Below are positions 1 through 6,777 of a stretch of DNA of 8,329 bases, piece by piece. The DNA is from Urbifossiella sp043733485 (GTDB lineage Bacteria; Planctomycetota; Planctomycetia; Gemmatales; Gemmataceae), in assembly GCA_043733485.1 (NCBI GenBank), contig JAYTGN010000383.1:1-8329 (forward strand), written 5' to 3'. The notes beneath the pieces were generated by a model, which was not told the origin of the DNA, did no database searches, and saw only the letters and a program-made list of their open reading frames with translations. Each line of letters begins with the position of its first letter. The stretch's first letter is position 1. The translations under genes were made by a program, and so were the position numbers.

Positions 1-1
1 C

Positions 2-244
2 CTGCCCACCTCGGGCACCGCCGCCATCACCATCACGCCCGCACCGCTCACCGTGACGGCCGCGGACGCCTCCAAGGTCTACGGCACCGCGAACCCCACC
101 TTCACCGCGAGTTACACCGGCTTCGTCAACGGCGAGACGACGGCGGTCCTCGGCGGCACGCTCGCCTTCGCAACCGCGGCCACAACCGCGAGCGACGTGG
201 GAAGTTACACGGTGACGCCGAGCGGCCTGACAGCTTCGAACTAA
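2..244 (+). CDS. MBG-domain surface protein, internal fragment (5' end outside window, ends at an in-frame TAA)
   Basis: The reading frame is open from the left edge, so this is the interior of a larger gene and the GTG at 53 is not a real start. The translation holds one MBG (YDG-type, mostly beta) domain. It opens at about 32 with ITPAPLTVTAADASKVYG, continues through NPTFTASYTGFVNGE, and closes with GSYTVTPSGLTASN just before a TAA at 242-244. MBG domains are extracellular beta modules that occur in tandem in large bacterial surface or secreted proteins. The same frame resumes at once after the stop with SIAFVNGTLAI, the normal end of an MBG unit, so this fragment and the 257-1681 frame are one gene split by a nonsense codon. 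Domain type is clear; whether the break is biological or a sequencing error cannot be decided here. Confidence 0.8.
   Translation: MPTSGTAAITITPAPLTVTAADASKVYGTANPTFTASYTGFVNGETTAVLGGTLAFATAATTASDVGSYTVTPSGLTASN
242..244 (+). other. In-frame TAA splitting the MBG/RTX gene
   Basis: The flanking open frames (2-244 and 245-1681) are in the same phase. The stop falls inside the recurring MBG motif SN-Y-[ST]-I-x-F-V-N-G-T-L, at the usual Tyr. One change in the third base (TAC or TAT to TAA) explains it. No clear Shine-Dalgarno sequence precedes the GTG at 257, so efficient restart is unlikely. Confidence 0.85.
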
Positions 245-256
245 AGCATCGCCTTT

Positions 257-1681
257 GTGAACGGCACGCTCGCCATCGCGCAGGCGAACGCGACCATTAC
301 GGCGAACGACGCGACTCGAGCTTACGGAGCCGTGGATCCGACCTTCACCGGCAGTATCACGGGCATTCGCAACGGCGATCCGATCGCCGCCACCTACTCC
401 ACGACCGCGACGGCTACGAGCCCCGCCGGAACTTACCCGATTACTGCCGCGCCCTCCGATGGCGGCAGCGGCAAACTCGCCAACTACAACGTGATCATCA
501 CGGGCGGCACGTTGACTATCACGCCGACCACCAATAGCGGTCCGGCCTATCTCTCGGGCAACGATCTCATCGTGAACGGCACGGCCGGCAACGACGCGAT
601 CCAGGTGAACGCCTCCGACAGCGGCTTTGCCGTCGTCGTCAATGGAACTTCGTACGGCCCCTTCACGTTCAGTGGTGTCATCCACGTGTTCGCCGGCGAC
701 GGCGACGACATTGTCACGATCGGTTCCAACGTCGCACGCGCCGCCGATCTGCACGGCGAAGGCGGCAACGACACGCTCACCGGTGGGGCCGGTAACGACA
801 CCCTCGACGGCGGCACCGGGAACGATTCCCTCGTCGCGATCGCCGGCAACGACATCCTGCTCGGCGAGGCCGGGAACGATACCCTCCGGGCCGGCACCGG
901 GAACGATTCACTCGATGGCGGAACGGGGGACGACTCGCTCCTCGCCGGCACCGGCAACGACACCATCCACGGCGGAGCCGGCAACGACACGATTCGCGCC
1001 GGCAGCGGAAACGACATCCTCTACGGCGACGACGGCAACGATTCGCTCACGGGCGGTTCCGGATGCGATACCCTCGATGGCGGAGCCGGCAACGACACCA
1101 TCCGGTCCGGCAGTGGCACCGACCTCATCCACGGCGGCGACGGCGACGACTCGCTCCTCGGCGGGGCCGGACGCGACACCATCTTCGGCGGCCTCGGCAA
1201 CGACACCATCTCCGGCGACGCCGGCAGCGACTTCCTCTACGGTGAAGGCGGCAACGACTACATCGACGGCGGCTCGGGCGCGGACGTGCTGGTCGGCGGC
1301 GAGGGGAACGACATGCTCATCGGCGGAGCCGGCAACGACCTCCTCATCGGCGGCTTCGGTTCGGATGTCCTGATCGGCAATGCCGCCGACGACCTCATGA
1401 TCGCGGGCTACACCGACTTCGACACCAACGCCATCGCACTCGAGCAAATCCTGTGTCGCTGGACTTCCGAGACCAACTATCAGACTCGCATCGCTTCGAT
1501 CCAAGCCTCGAACTTCGCGTATCATCTCATTGCCGATGTCACGGTTCACGACGACGGTGCCGTCGATCGACTCACGGGATCGGCCGGCTCGGACTGGTTC
1601 TTCGCCAACGTCGATGGCGGCGGCGTTCGCGACGTGATCACCGATCTGGCAAATAGGGAAACCGCCACCGACGTGGTTTGA
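257..1681 (+). CDS. MBG plus RTX (haemolysin-type calcium-binding) repeat surface protein, C-terminal part
   Basis: This is the downstream part of the interrupted surface protein; homologous sequence already begins at 245. Counting residues from the GTG at 257, a second MBG domain covers about 9-90 (ATITANDATRAYGAVDPTF to GGTLTITP). Residues 91-164 form a beta-rich linker with NGTAGNDAIQVN and GDGDDIVTI. Residues 165-380 are 24 uninterrupted GGxGxDxxx-type nonapeptides, which in known RTX proteins form a calcium-binding parallel beta roll outside the cell. Residues 381-474 hold a tail (AGYTDFDTNAIALEQIL, then DDGAVDRLTGSAGSDWFFA) that I recognise from planctomycete giant surface proteins and that may act as a secretion or retention module. 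The stop TGA (1679-1681) overlaps an ATG of the next gene. The GTG is only the first possible start after the nonsense codon, so the gene may be inactive or the break may be a sequence error. The exact function is unknown. Confidence 0.85.
   Translation: MNGTLAIAQANATITANDATRAYGAVDPTFTGSITGIRNGDPIAATYSTTATATSPAGTYPITAAPSDGGSGKLANYNVIITGGTLTITPTTNSGPAYLSGNDLIVNGTAGNDAIQVNASDSGFAVVVNGTSYGPFTFSGVIHVFAGDGDDIVTIGSNVARAADLHGEGGNDTLTGGAGNDTLDGGTGNDSLVAIAGNDILLGEAGNDTLRAGTGNDSLDGGTGDDSLLAGTGNDTIHGGAGNDTIRAGSGNDILYGDDGNDSLTGGSGCDTLDGGAGNDTIRSGSGTDLIHGGDGDDSLLGGAGRDTIFGGLGNDTISGDAGSDFLYGEGGNDYIDGGSGADVLVGGEGNDMLIGGAGNDLLIGGFGSDVLIGNAADDLMIAGYTDFDTNAIALEQILCRWTSETNYQTRIASIQASNFAYHLIADVTVHDDGAVDRLTGSAGSDWFFANVDGGGVRDVITDLANRETATDVV
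749..1396 (+). repeat. 24 tandem 27-bp units encoding RTX nonapeptides
   Basis: The translation divides exactly into 24 nine-residue units with no gaps, running from LHGEGGNDT to LIGNAADDL. The dominant pattern is [LI]-x-G-G-x-G-N-D-[TS]. Most units keep G-x-G/D-D at the calcium-binding turns. Units 4 (LVAIAGNDI) and 24 (LIGNAADDL) are the least canonical. The nucleotide repeats have diverged through synonymous and conservative changes, so this is an old protein-level repeat rather than a recent DNA expansion. The strong period also creates long spurious open frames on both strands here. Confidence 0.9.
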
Positions 1682-1683
1682 TG

Positions 1684-1688
1684 AAGGA
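1684..1688 (+). promoter_or_regulatory. AAGGA Shine-Dalgarno sequence that favours the 1693 start
   Basis: AAGGA lies 4 nt before the ATG at 1693. The alternative ATG at 1681 overlaps the upstream TGA but has no purine-rich sequence in front of it. The site therefore supports 1693, with coupling from the preceding gene still possible. Confidence 0.5.
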
Positions 1689-1692
1689 CATC

Positions 1693-3132
1693 ATGCGGCT
1701 GGATTGCCCTTACTGCCGAAGTTCGGTCGAACTCGCCGAGAATGGAGGAACGGGCGACTGCCCGGCGTGCGGGAGTGCGATCCTCGTCCGCCTGGAAGCG
1801 CCGCCTACTCGGGTCGAGCCGTCCGCGTTCGAACAGGCACAATCGTTCGTTCACCTCGGTTTGCTGGCGGCTCGCGCGGGCGATCATCGCCGGTCTATCG
1901 CCGAGTTCACCTCCGCCCTTCAACTCGAACCCCATTCGCCCAAGACACTCAACAATCGCGGCTACTCGTATGCGGCCTGTCGCGATTACTCGCGTGCCAT
2001 TCCCGATTTCGATGGAGCGATTCGCCTCGCGCCGCGGTTCGCGGCAGCCTGGAACAATCGCGGGCTTGCGAGAATCGCGATGGGCCAGTACGCCTCGGCG
2101 ATCGAGGACTTCGATCGGGCGCTCGCACTCGAACCCCGGATGGCGCTTGCCTTCCACAATCGCGGCATGGCGAAGGGCGCACTCGGCGAACACGAACCGG
2201 CAATCGAAGACTTCGATCGAGCCCTGGAACTGCGCAAAGATTTGACGAACGCTTACCACAATCGAGGCTTCTCGCGGACCGCCTTGGCCTCGTTCGCCGC
2301 CGCACTCGAAGACTATTCCACTGCGATTCCGTTGCGGCCGCTCGAACCCGTGGGATGGTATAACCGCGGGCTCGTGCAGACGCTCGTGGGCGATTACGCG
2401 GCGGCGCAGAGCGACTTCGACGAGTCGATTCGTTTGAAGCCGAACTTCGCGGACGCGCTCTATTTGCGCGGCGACCTGCACCGCATCCGCGGTCGCCTGG
2501 AAGAAGCCGTCTCGGACTTCGATGCGGTCCTACGGTTGAAGCCGGACTTTCTGGCGGCTTGGCTTCGCCGCGGCGAGTGCCTCTTCGTTCGCGGCGATTG
2601 CGGGCGGGCCGTGGCGGACTACACCGAAGCGATCCGTCTGGCTCCGGACCAAGCACCGGCTTACAAGAATCGCGCGCTCGCACTGCTGGCTTTGAAGGAG
2701 CCCGCAGCCGCCCTCCAAGACCTGGACGCCGCGATCCGACTCGACCCGACCCACGCCGACGCCTACCACCATCGCGGCAACGCCTACCGACTCCTGAACC
2801 AGGAAGAAAACGCATTCGCGAATTACATCGAAGCGATTCGCCGGAACCCGAAGGCGGCCGACGTCTTCGAAAGTTTCTCGCAAGCCTGGAGCGGCGGGCA
2901 AGACGCGCCGCGCGAAGAACGGCAATTCGCCATCGAACTGGCGCTGCGCGCCTGCGTACTCTCCGGCTGGGAAGAGTGGCATAGCGTGCGGCGACTGGCC
3001 GCCGCTCACGCCATCGCCGGCGAAATCCCCGAAGCCATTAAGTGGATGGAGAAGGCGATCGAACTCGCTCCCGAGGCGGCCAAGAATTCGTGCCGGGAGG
3101 AACTCGCTCGCTACACCGCGACCGACGCATGA
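1693..3132 (+). CDS. Zinc-ribbon, tetratricopeptide-repeat (TPR) protein
   Basis: From the ATG at 1693 the product is 479 residues; starting at 1681 would add four. The N-terminus is a small zinc ribbon with CPYC (Cys5, Cys8) and CPAC (Cys23, Cys26). From residue 53 to 392 there are ten consecutive 34-residue TPRs with no insertion. Each begins NNRG, HNRG or similar and carries the A..DF..AI.L.P pattern, for example NNRGLARIAMGQYASAIEDF. A further TPR-like unit (about 429-462, HAIAGEIPEAIKWMEKAI) follows a linker. TPR superhelices bind protein partners. I see no signal peptide or membrane segment, so the protein is probably cytoplasmic. It sits between a surface-protein gene and a glycosyltransferase gene, overlapping the latter by 4 nt (ATGA), so it may be a scaffold or adaptor for them; that role is inference. 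The fold assignment is secure and the partner is unknown. Confidence 0.9.
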   Translation: MRLDCPYCRSSVELAENGGTGDCPACGSAILVRLEAPPTRVEPSAFEQAQSFVHLGLLAARAGDHRRSIAEFTSALQLEPHSPKTLNNRGYSYAACRDYSRAIPDFDGAIRLAPRFAAAWNNRGLARIAMGQYASAIEDFDRALALEPRMALAFHNRGMAKGALGEHEPAIEDFDRALELRKDLTNAYHNRGFSRTALASFAAALEDYSTAIPLRPLEPVGWYNRGLVQTLVGDYAAAQSDFDESIRLKPNFADALYLRGDLHRIRGRLEEAVSDFDAVLRLKPDFLAAWLRRGECLFVRGDCGRAVADYTEAIRLAPDQAPAYKNRALALLALKEPAAALQDLDAAIRLDPTHADAYHHRGNAYRLLNQEENAFANYIEAIRRNPKAADVFESFSQAWSGGQDAPREERQFAIELALRACVLSGWEEWHSVRRLAAAHAIAGEIPEAIKWMEKAIELAPEAAKNSCREELARYTATDA

Positions 3133-4827
3133 GTACCGAAACGCCATCGAACGTTGGCCTTTTCTTCGATCCGGATGCTTACGTGGAGCAGGCCGGGCCG
3201 GGCGTTCGTGCCGCTACGCCCACGGGGCTGATGGGGCGACAGGTCGCCGGCCAGGAATTTCTCGATGCGTACCTTTCGCATGGAAACTGGGAGGTGATGA
3301 CCGCCGTGGTGACGTCGCGCGATCGCGCCGAACCGCTCGCGAACCTCTGCCGCACGCACCCATCGAGCCGCGCGCGGCAGCGCCGCTTGCGAATCGTCGA
3401 AGAGCGCGACTTCCTCGCGAAGCCCGAAGGGCTCGACCTTTTTCACATGCCCTGTCCGCCCGATGCGAGGTTCGCCTGGGCGCGGCACGCAACGTCGCCA
3501 GCCGCGTTCGCCCTCAGTGGCGTTACGCATACCTTGGCTTCCGTCGCCGCGGTTCACTCGCTTTGCGCGCTCGTCGAGGCTCCGTTCGAACCGTTCGATG
3601 CGCTCAACTGCACGTCGCAGGCCGTCGTCGAGATGGTGCGCGCCGTGACGGGCTCGTACTGCGATTACTTGAAGGATCGGTTCGGCGGCGACCCGCATTT
3701 GCGCGTGCGACTCGAGCGCATTCCACTCGGGGTGAACACCGACAAATTTCGCCCGCCCACGCCGGAGGAACGTGCGGCGAGTCGGAGCGCGCTCGCTATT
3801 GCAGCTGGCGAAGTGATGGTGCTCTGCGTCGGGAGGTTATCGCATCATGCGAAGGCTCACCCGTATCCGGTGTTCTTCGCGGCAGACCAGGCCGCTCGGC
3901 GAACGGGGCAGAAGGTCCATCTGGTGTTCGCGGGCTGGGCGGCACATCCGGTGGTGGCCGAGCAGTACGCCGCCGCCGCGCGGTTCTTCGCGCCCGGTGT
4001 GAGGGTCAGTTTTCTCGACGGTCAGAATCCCGGCGTACGGGCCAGTGTGTGGCAGGCAGCCGACGTCTTTATCTCGCTTCCCGACAACATCCAGGAAACC
4101 TTCGGCCTCGTGGTCGCCGAGGCGATGGCGAGCGGGTTACCGGTCGTCGCGTCCGACTGGGATGGGTATCGCGACATCGTGAATCACGAAGAGACGGGCC
4201 TACTCGTGCCGACTCGAATGATGCGCGGCGCTACTGAAGGCAGCACGCAGCGGCACCTGTTGGGCGGTGTCAACTACGATCACTTTCTGGCCGAGTGCTC
4301 GCAGACGATCGTCGTCGATCCCCGTGCTGCCGCCGACGCACTCACGCGATTTGTGAACGATGCTGCACTGCGAACGAGAGCCGGGGCGCTGGGTCGGAAG
4401 CGCGCGCTCGCGTGCTTCGACTGGAAGCACGCGATTCGTTCGTACGAGCAACTTTGGGCCGAACAGCGGCGCGATTTAGCGAAGTACCGCGCAACGGCAC
4501 CTGCCGCGAGGGGACCCGTCCGGTATCCGCCGATCGAACGTTCGTTCGCCGGCTATCCTTCGAGTTGGTTGGACGATGATTCCGGTGTGAGAACCGCGGA
4601 AGGGGCAGCTTCGCGGCTCCGCGCTCCTCGCGATCCCTCTGACGAATTTCGAAGCCGAGCGACGGTGCGTCGATGCGACTCAACTCGCGAAGGTGCTGCG
4701 AACCGCTGCGAACTCGAGTACGCTGGGCGAACTCGCGACAATGCTCGCAAGCGAGGGTTTGGACTCTTCGGCGGCCCGCACGACGCTCGCTTGGCTTCTC
4801 AAATACGGCCTTCTCACTTCGAACTAG
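3129..4827 (+). CDS. GT4-like glycosyltransferase, frameshifted near its 3' end
   Basis: The ATG at 3129 overlaps the upstream TGA as ATGA, so translation is probably coupled. The fold is GT-B. The C-terminal Rossmann half starts near VLCVGRLS (Gly235, Arg236) with Lys242 just after. The GT4-type E-x7-E motif is ETFGLVVAE (Glu323, Glu331), followed by AMASGLPVVASDWDGYRDIV. Family members transfer a sugar from an activated donor, usually a nucleotide sugar, to glycans, lipids or proteins; donor and acceptor cannot be read here. After about residue 497 the frame loses protein character, and a good continuation appears one base later: ALLAIPLTNFEAERRC to TTLAWLLKYGLLTSN, ending at TAG 4825-4827. 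Removing one base gives 565 residues. Uncorrected, the frame runs to TGA at 4965-4967, inside the convergent gene. The position after TPR and RTX genes suggests surface glycosylation. Confidence 0.85.
4611..4622 (+). other. Probable +1 frameshift in the glycosyltransferase gene
   Basis: Upstream, the frame of the 3129 ATG codes EGAASRL. Downstream, the frame one base later codes ALLAIPLTNF and stays open to 4825. That later frame is closed by TGA at 4588-4590, so the crossing must lie after it. The most economical fix is one surplus C in the CTCCGCG stretch (about 4617-4623). No slippery heptamer is visible, so a mutation or read error fits better than programmed frameshifting. Confidence 0.75.
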
Positions 4828-4851
4828 AAGCCTCGAAAAGACCGGAGTGCA

Positions 4852-6636
4852 TCACTTCTTACCGCCGAGGCCGCTGTGGGCGATCTTCGGCCAGTACTTG
4901 TACAGGTCGAAGTGCGGGTCGTTCTCCACGTCGTGGCACTTCTGACACGCGGTCGACACCGCGTTGATCACCCGCATCTGGGCCGCGGGAATCGCCACTT
5001 GGCCGCGCTCGACCGGGTTCATCTTCGCGAGCTTCTCCATCAACTCGACATCGGGCAGCTTGTCGGCCTTCTCTTGCTTCCACGGTGACAGATATTTGAG
5101 CAGCGTCTCGTTCTTCTCGGCGGAAGCGTGGCCGCTGCCGGGGCCGTGGCAACTTTCGCAACCGACGTGCTTCAGGTTCGGCGTCTTCTCCGCGTTCTCG
5201 TAGCCGGTCTTGAAGCCGAACCCGACCGTGTGGCAGATCACGCACTCGGCATCGAGATGCCGCAGCCCCGGCCGCTTCGCGATCTTTTCCAGCGTGTCTA
5301 AGGCGTGGCTGTGCGGCGTACCCTCCCACTTCTTGTGTTCCCCTCCGTGGCACGCGACGCACTTCTCGGAGCCGATGTACGTGAGGTTCAAGTTCGGCGA
5401 CTGAATCTGAGCCGGGTGCGGAATGGGTGAAATCTTGGCGAGCAGGTTCTGGTCCTTCACCTGTTGAGCGTAGGCCTCGAGCAGGGGAAGAATCTTGTGC
5501 GCCTTCTCGGAGGCGGCGTCGGGCGGGGTGAGGTACTCTTCGCGGAGCGGCACGAGTTCGTACTTGAGGTCGAACCCCTTGGCGGTCTTGAAGACTCCGA
5601 CAGCACCGACATATCGGCCCTTATGCCCCACCTGCACGATCATCGTCTTCGCGCCGTTCGGCTGATCGACGAACTCGGGAAATTGCGGCGGCTCCGAGTC
5701 TTCGGCCTGGCATAAGATCACGTTGAACTCGGGCCGGTCCTTGGCCACGAGCTTGGCGAACTCGACCGTGCCCTGGTAAATCAGCACGTTGACGGCCGGC
5801 TTCTTGGGGCTCGCGGCGAGTAGCTCCACGGCACTCTTCAACGTCGCCTGGGCCCCGTCGATCTTGATGAGGCTGTCGAGCTTCGGGGCCTCGATATCGA
5901 GCCCCTTGTCCTCGGGCGCTTTGCCGATCACACCCACGATGCCGATGGACAGCGTGCCGAAGTCCGCGATCTCGGCGAGGCCGAGGAGCGGTCGCTTACC
6001 GCCCGGCGCGGCGGGGAAGAACTCTTCCCGCGAGACCGTCTTGCCGCTCACGTTACCCGCGAGGATGTACGGCGGCTGTTCCTTTTGAAGTGCGTACTCG
6101 GCCGTAAGGTTGTGCAAGCCGGCGGCGAACTCCGTCTTCCCCACACCGACCGCGACGTAGCCCATTTCGCGCAGGGCGTTCATCGTGGCCACGTATTTGA
6201 GAATGGCTTGCTTGGGGGGCGTCGTGATGGGCGGCGCGCCGAGCGGATGGCGGTCTGGGTGAATGTCGCCGAGGTCGACGCCGGCCACGGGCCAATTCTT
6301 CTTGCGAAGCGAGTCGATGAAGTTGGCCCGGCGTTCGAGGCCACCCATCTGCGGACGGCTGCATCCGCACGGCTGCACGTGTCCGAAAGTCTGACCCGAG
6401 AGGATGATGACCGCGTCCGGCTTCGCATCTTTCGGCCACGTGGAAAACAGCGCGAGTCCACCGACGCCGGTGCCTTCCTTATCGGAAATGGAGTCTTTTT
6501 TGTCGTCGACGTGGAAGCAGAACCCGGAGGCGCCGCTGAAGACGAGCCCGGCCGCGAGCGCGAGGAAGAGCACGACGGCCAATACTTTCCGCGCTGCGCC
6601 GTGCCGTTGGCTCGATTGTGCGTTCTCAGCGATCAT
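4852..6636 (-). CDS. Membrane-anchored tetrahaem cytochrome c with degenerate UshA-like phosphoesterase domain
   Basis: The 594-residue product starts at the ATG ending at 6636, behind a GGAGG 10 nt upstream. Residues about 18-35 form one hydrophobic segment (signal anchor or signal peptide); there is no acceptable lipobox. Residues about 75-360 resemble the metallophosphoesterase domain of 5'-nucleotidases, but the metal-binding motifs are mostly lost. D-x-H is Q82-T83-F84 and NHE is KTE (167-169), while the LGD motif keeps Asp124. A PCGC motif sits at 89-92. The C-terminal part carries four CXXCH c-haem sites: CVACH 426-430, CVICH 465-469, CESCH 493-497 and CQKCH 564-568, as in cytochrome c554-like proteins. 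It should be exported and matured by the c-haem machinery, then transfer electrons in the periplasm; partner and substrate are unknown. The stop lies 24 nt from the convergent glycosyltransferase end. Confidence 0.9.
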   Translation of the reverse strand: MIAENAQSSQRHGAARKVLAVVLFLALAAGLVFSGASGFCFHVDDKKDSISDKEGTGVGGLALFSTWPKDAKPDAVIILSGQTFGHVQPCGCSRPQMGGLERRANFIDSLRKKNWPVAGVDLGDIHPDRHPLGAPPITTPPKQAILKYVATMNALREMGYVAVGVGKTEFAAGLHNLTAEYALQKEQPPYILAGNVSGKTVSREEFFPAAPGGKRPLLGLAEIADFGTLSIGIVGVIGKAPEDKGLDIEAPKLDSLIKIDGAQATLKSAVELLAASPKKPAVNVLIYQGTVEFAKLVAKDRPEFNVILCQAEDSEPPQFPEFVDQPNGAKTMIVQVGHKGRYVGAVGVFKTAKGFDLKYELVPLREEYLTPPDAASEKAHKILPLLEAYAQQVKDQNLLAKISPIPHPAQIQSPNLNLTYIGSEKCVACHGGEHKKWEGTPHSHALDTLEKIAKRPGLRHLDAECVICHTVGFGFKTGYENAEKTPNLKHVGCESCHGPGSGHASAEKNETLLKYLSPWKQEKADKLPDVELMEKLAKMNPVERGQVAIPAAQMRVINAVSTACQKCHDVENDPHFDLYKYWPKIAHSGLGGKK

Positions 6637-6646
6637 CGCGCTTCGT

Positions 6647-6651
6647 CCTCC
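6647..6651 (-). promoter_or_regulatory. GGAGG ribosome-binding site of the cytochrome gene
   Basis: On the minus strand GGAGG stands 10 nt upstream of the ATG at 6636-6634. It fixes that start and shows that the cytochrome gene has its own initiation signal despite lying downstream of a co-oriented gene. Confidence 0.65.
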
Positions 6652-6714
6652 GAGGTCCGACGGAAGGACATTTCATACCGCTTTTGGCGATCCGTCGCGA
6701 GGGCAATCGATATT

Positions 6715-6775
6715 TAGCCGCCGGCTTGCCGGCGGTCTGCGAGGCTTCAAAATTCCGCCGGCAAGCCGGCGGCTA
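6715..6775. repeat. REPIN-like element: perfect 21-bp inverted repeat with palindromic arms
   Basis: The left arm (6715-6735, TAGCCGCCGGC then TTGCCGGCGG) is the exact reverse complement of the right arm (6755-6775), with a 19-nt spacer between. Each arm is itself a palindrome: CCGCCGGC, a 2-nt centre (TT left, AA right), GCCGGCGG. Two REP-type palindromes facing each other is the layout of REPINs, which are usually dispersed by RAYT transposases elsewhere in the genome. The right arm begins 2 nt past the stop of the DUF1573-like gene, so the transcript could form a strong hairpin there. No T-run follows, so stabilising the 3' end is as likely as termination. Copy number is not visible from this window. 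Confidence 0.8.
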
Positions 6776-6777
6776 TA

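Noticed and set aside
749..1396. Regular 27-bp repeats as a possible CRISPR array
   Set aside because: The units are contiguous coding nonapeptides with no unique spacers between them.
547..1549. Long open frames on the minus strand (547-1017, 908-1549) and in another plus frame (627-1373) across the RTX region
   Set aside because: The 27-bp period without stops in the coding frame leaves other frames open too. Their translations are low-complexity Pro/Ser/Ala/Val patterns with no domain, while the sense frame gives perfect RTX units.
1546..2815. Minus-strand open frames opposite the TPR gene (1546-2481, 1949-2815)
   Set aside because: Arg-rich composition, no recognisable domain and complete overlap with a confident TPR gene; these are shadows of GC-rich codon use.
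4600..4630. Programmed ribosomal frameshifting in the glycosyltransferase
   Set aside because: No slippery heptamer, stimulatory hairpin or stop-linked shift site is visible at the crossing. A single extra C is simpler.
6510..6530. Lipoprotein signal (SGFC) in the cytochrome protein
   Set aside because: The residue before Cys is Phe, which does not fit a lipobox; the hydrophobic stretch is better read as a signal anchor or signal peptide.
6715..6775. Classical rho-independent terminator
   Set aside because: The stem is strong, but no T-run follows on the minus strand (TAAATATCG comes next) and both arms are separately palindromic, so a REPIN-like element fits better. A terminating effect is still possible.
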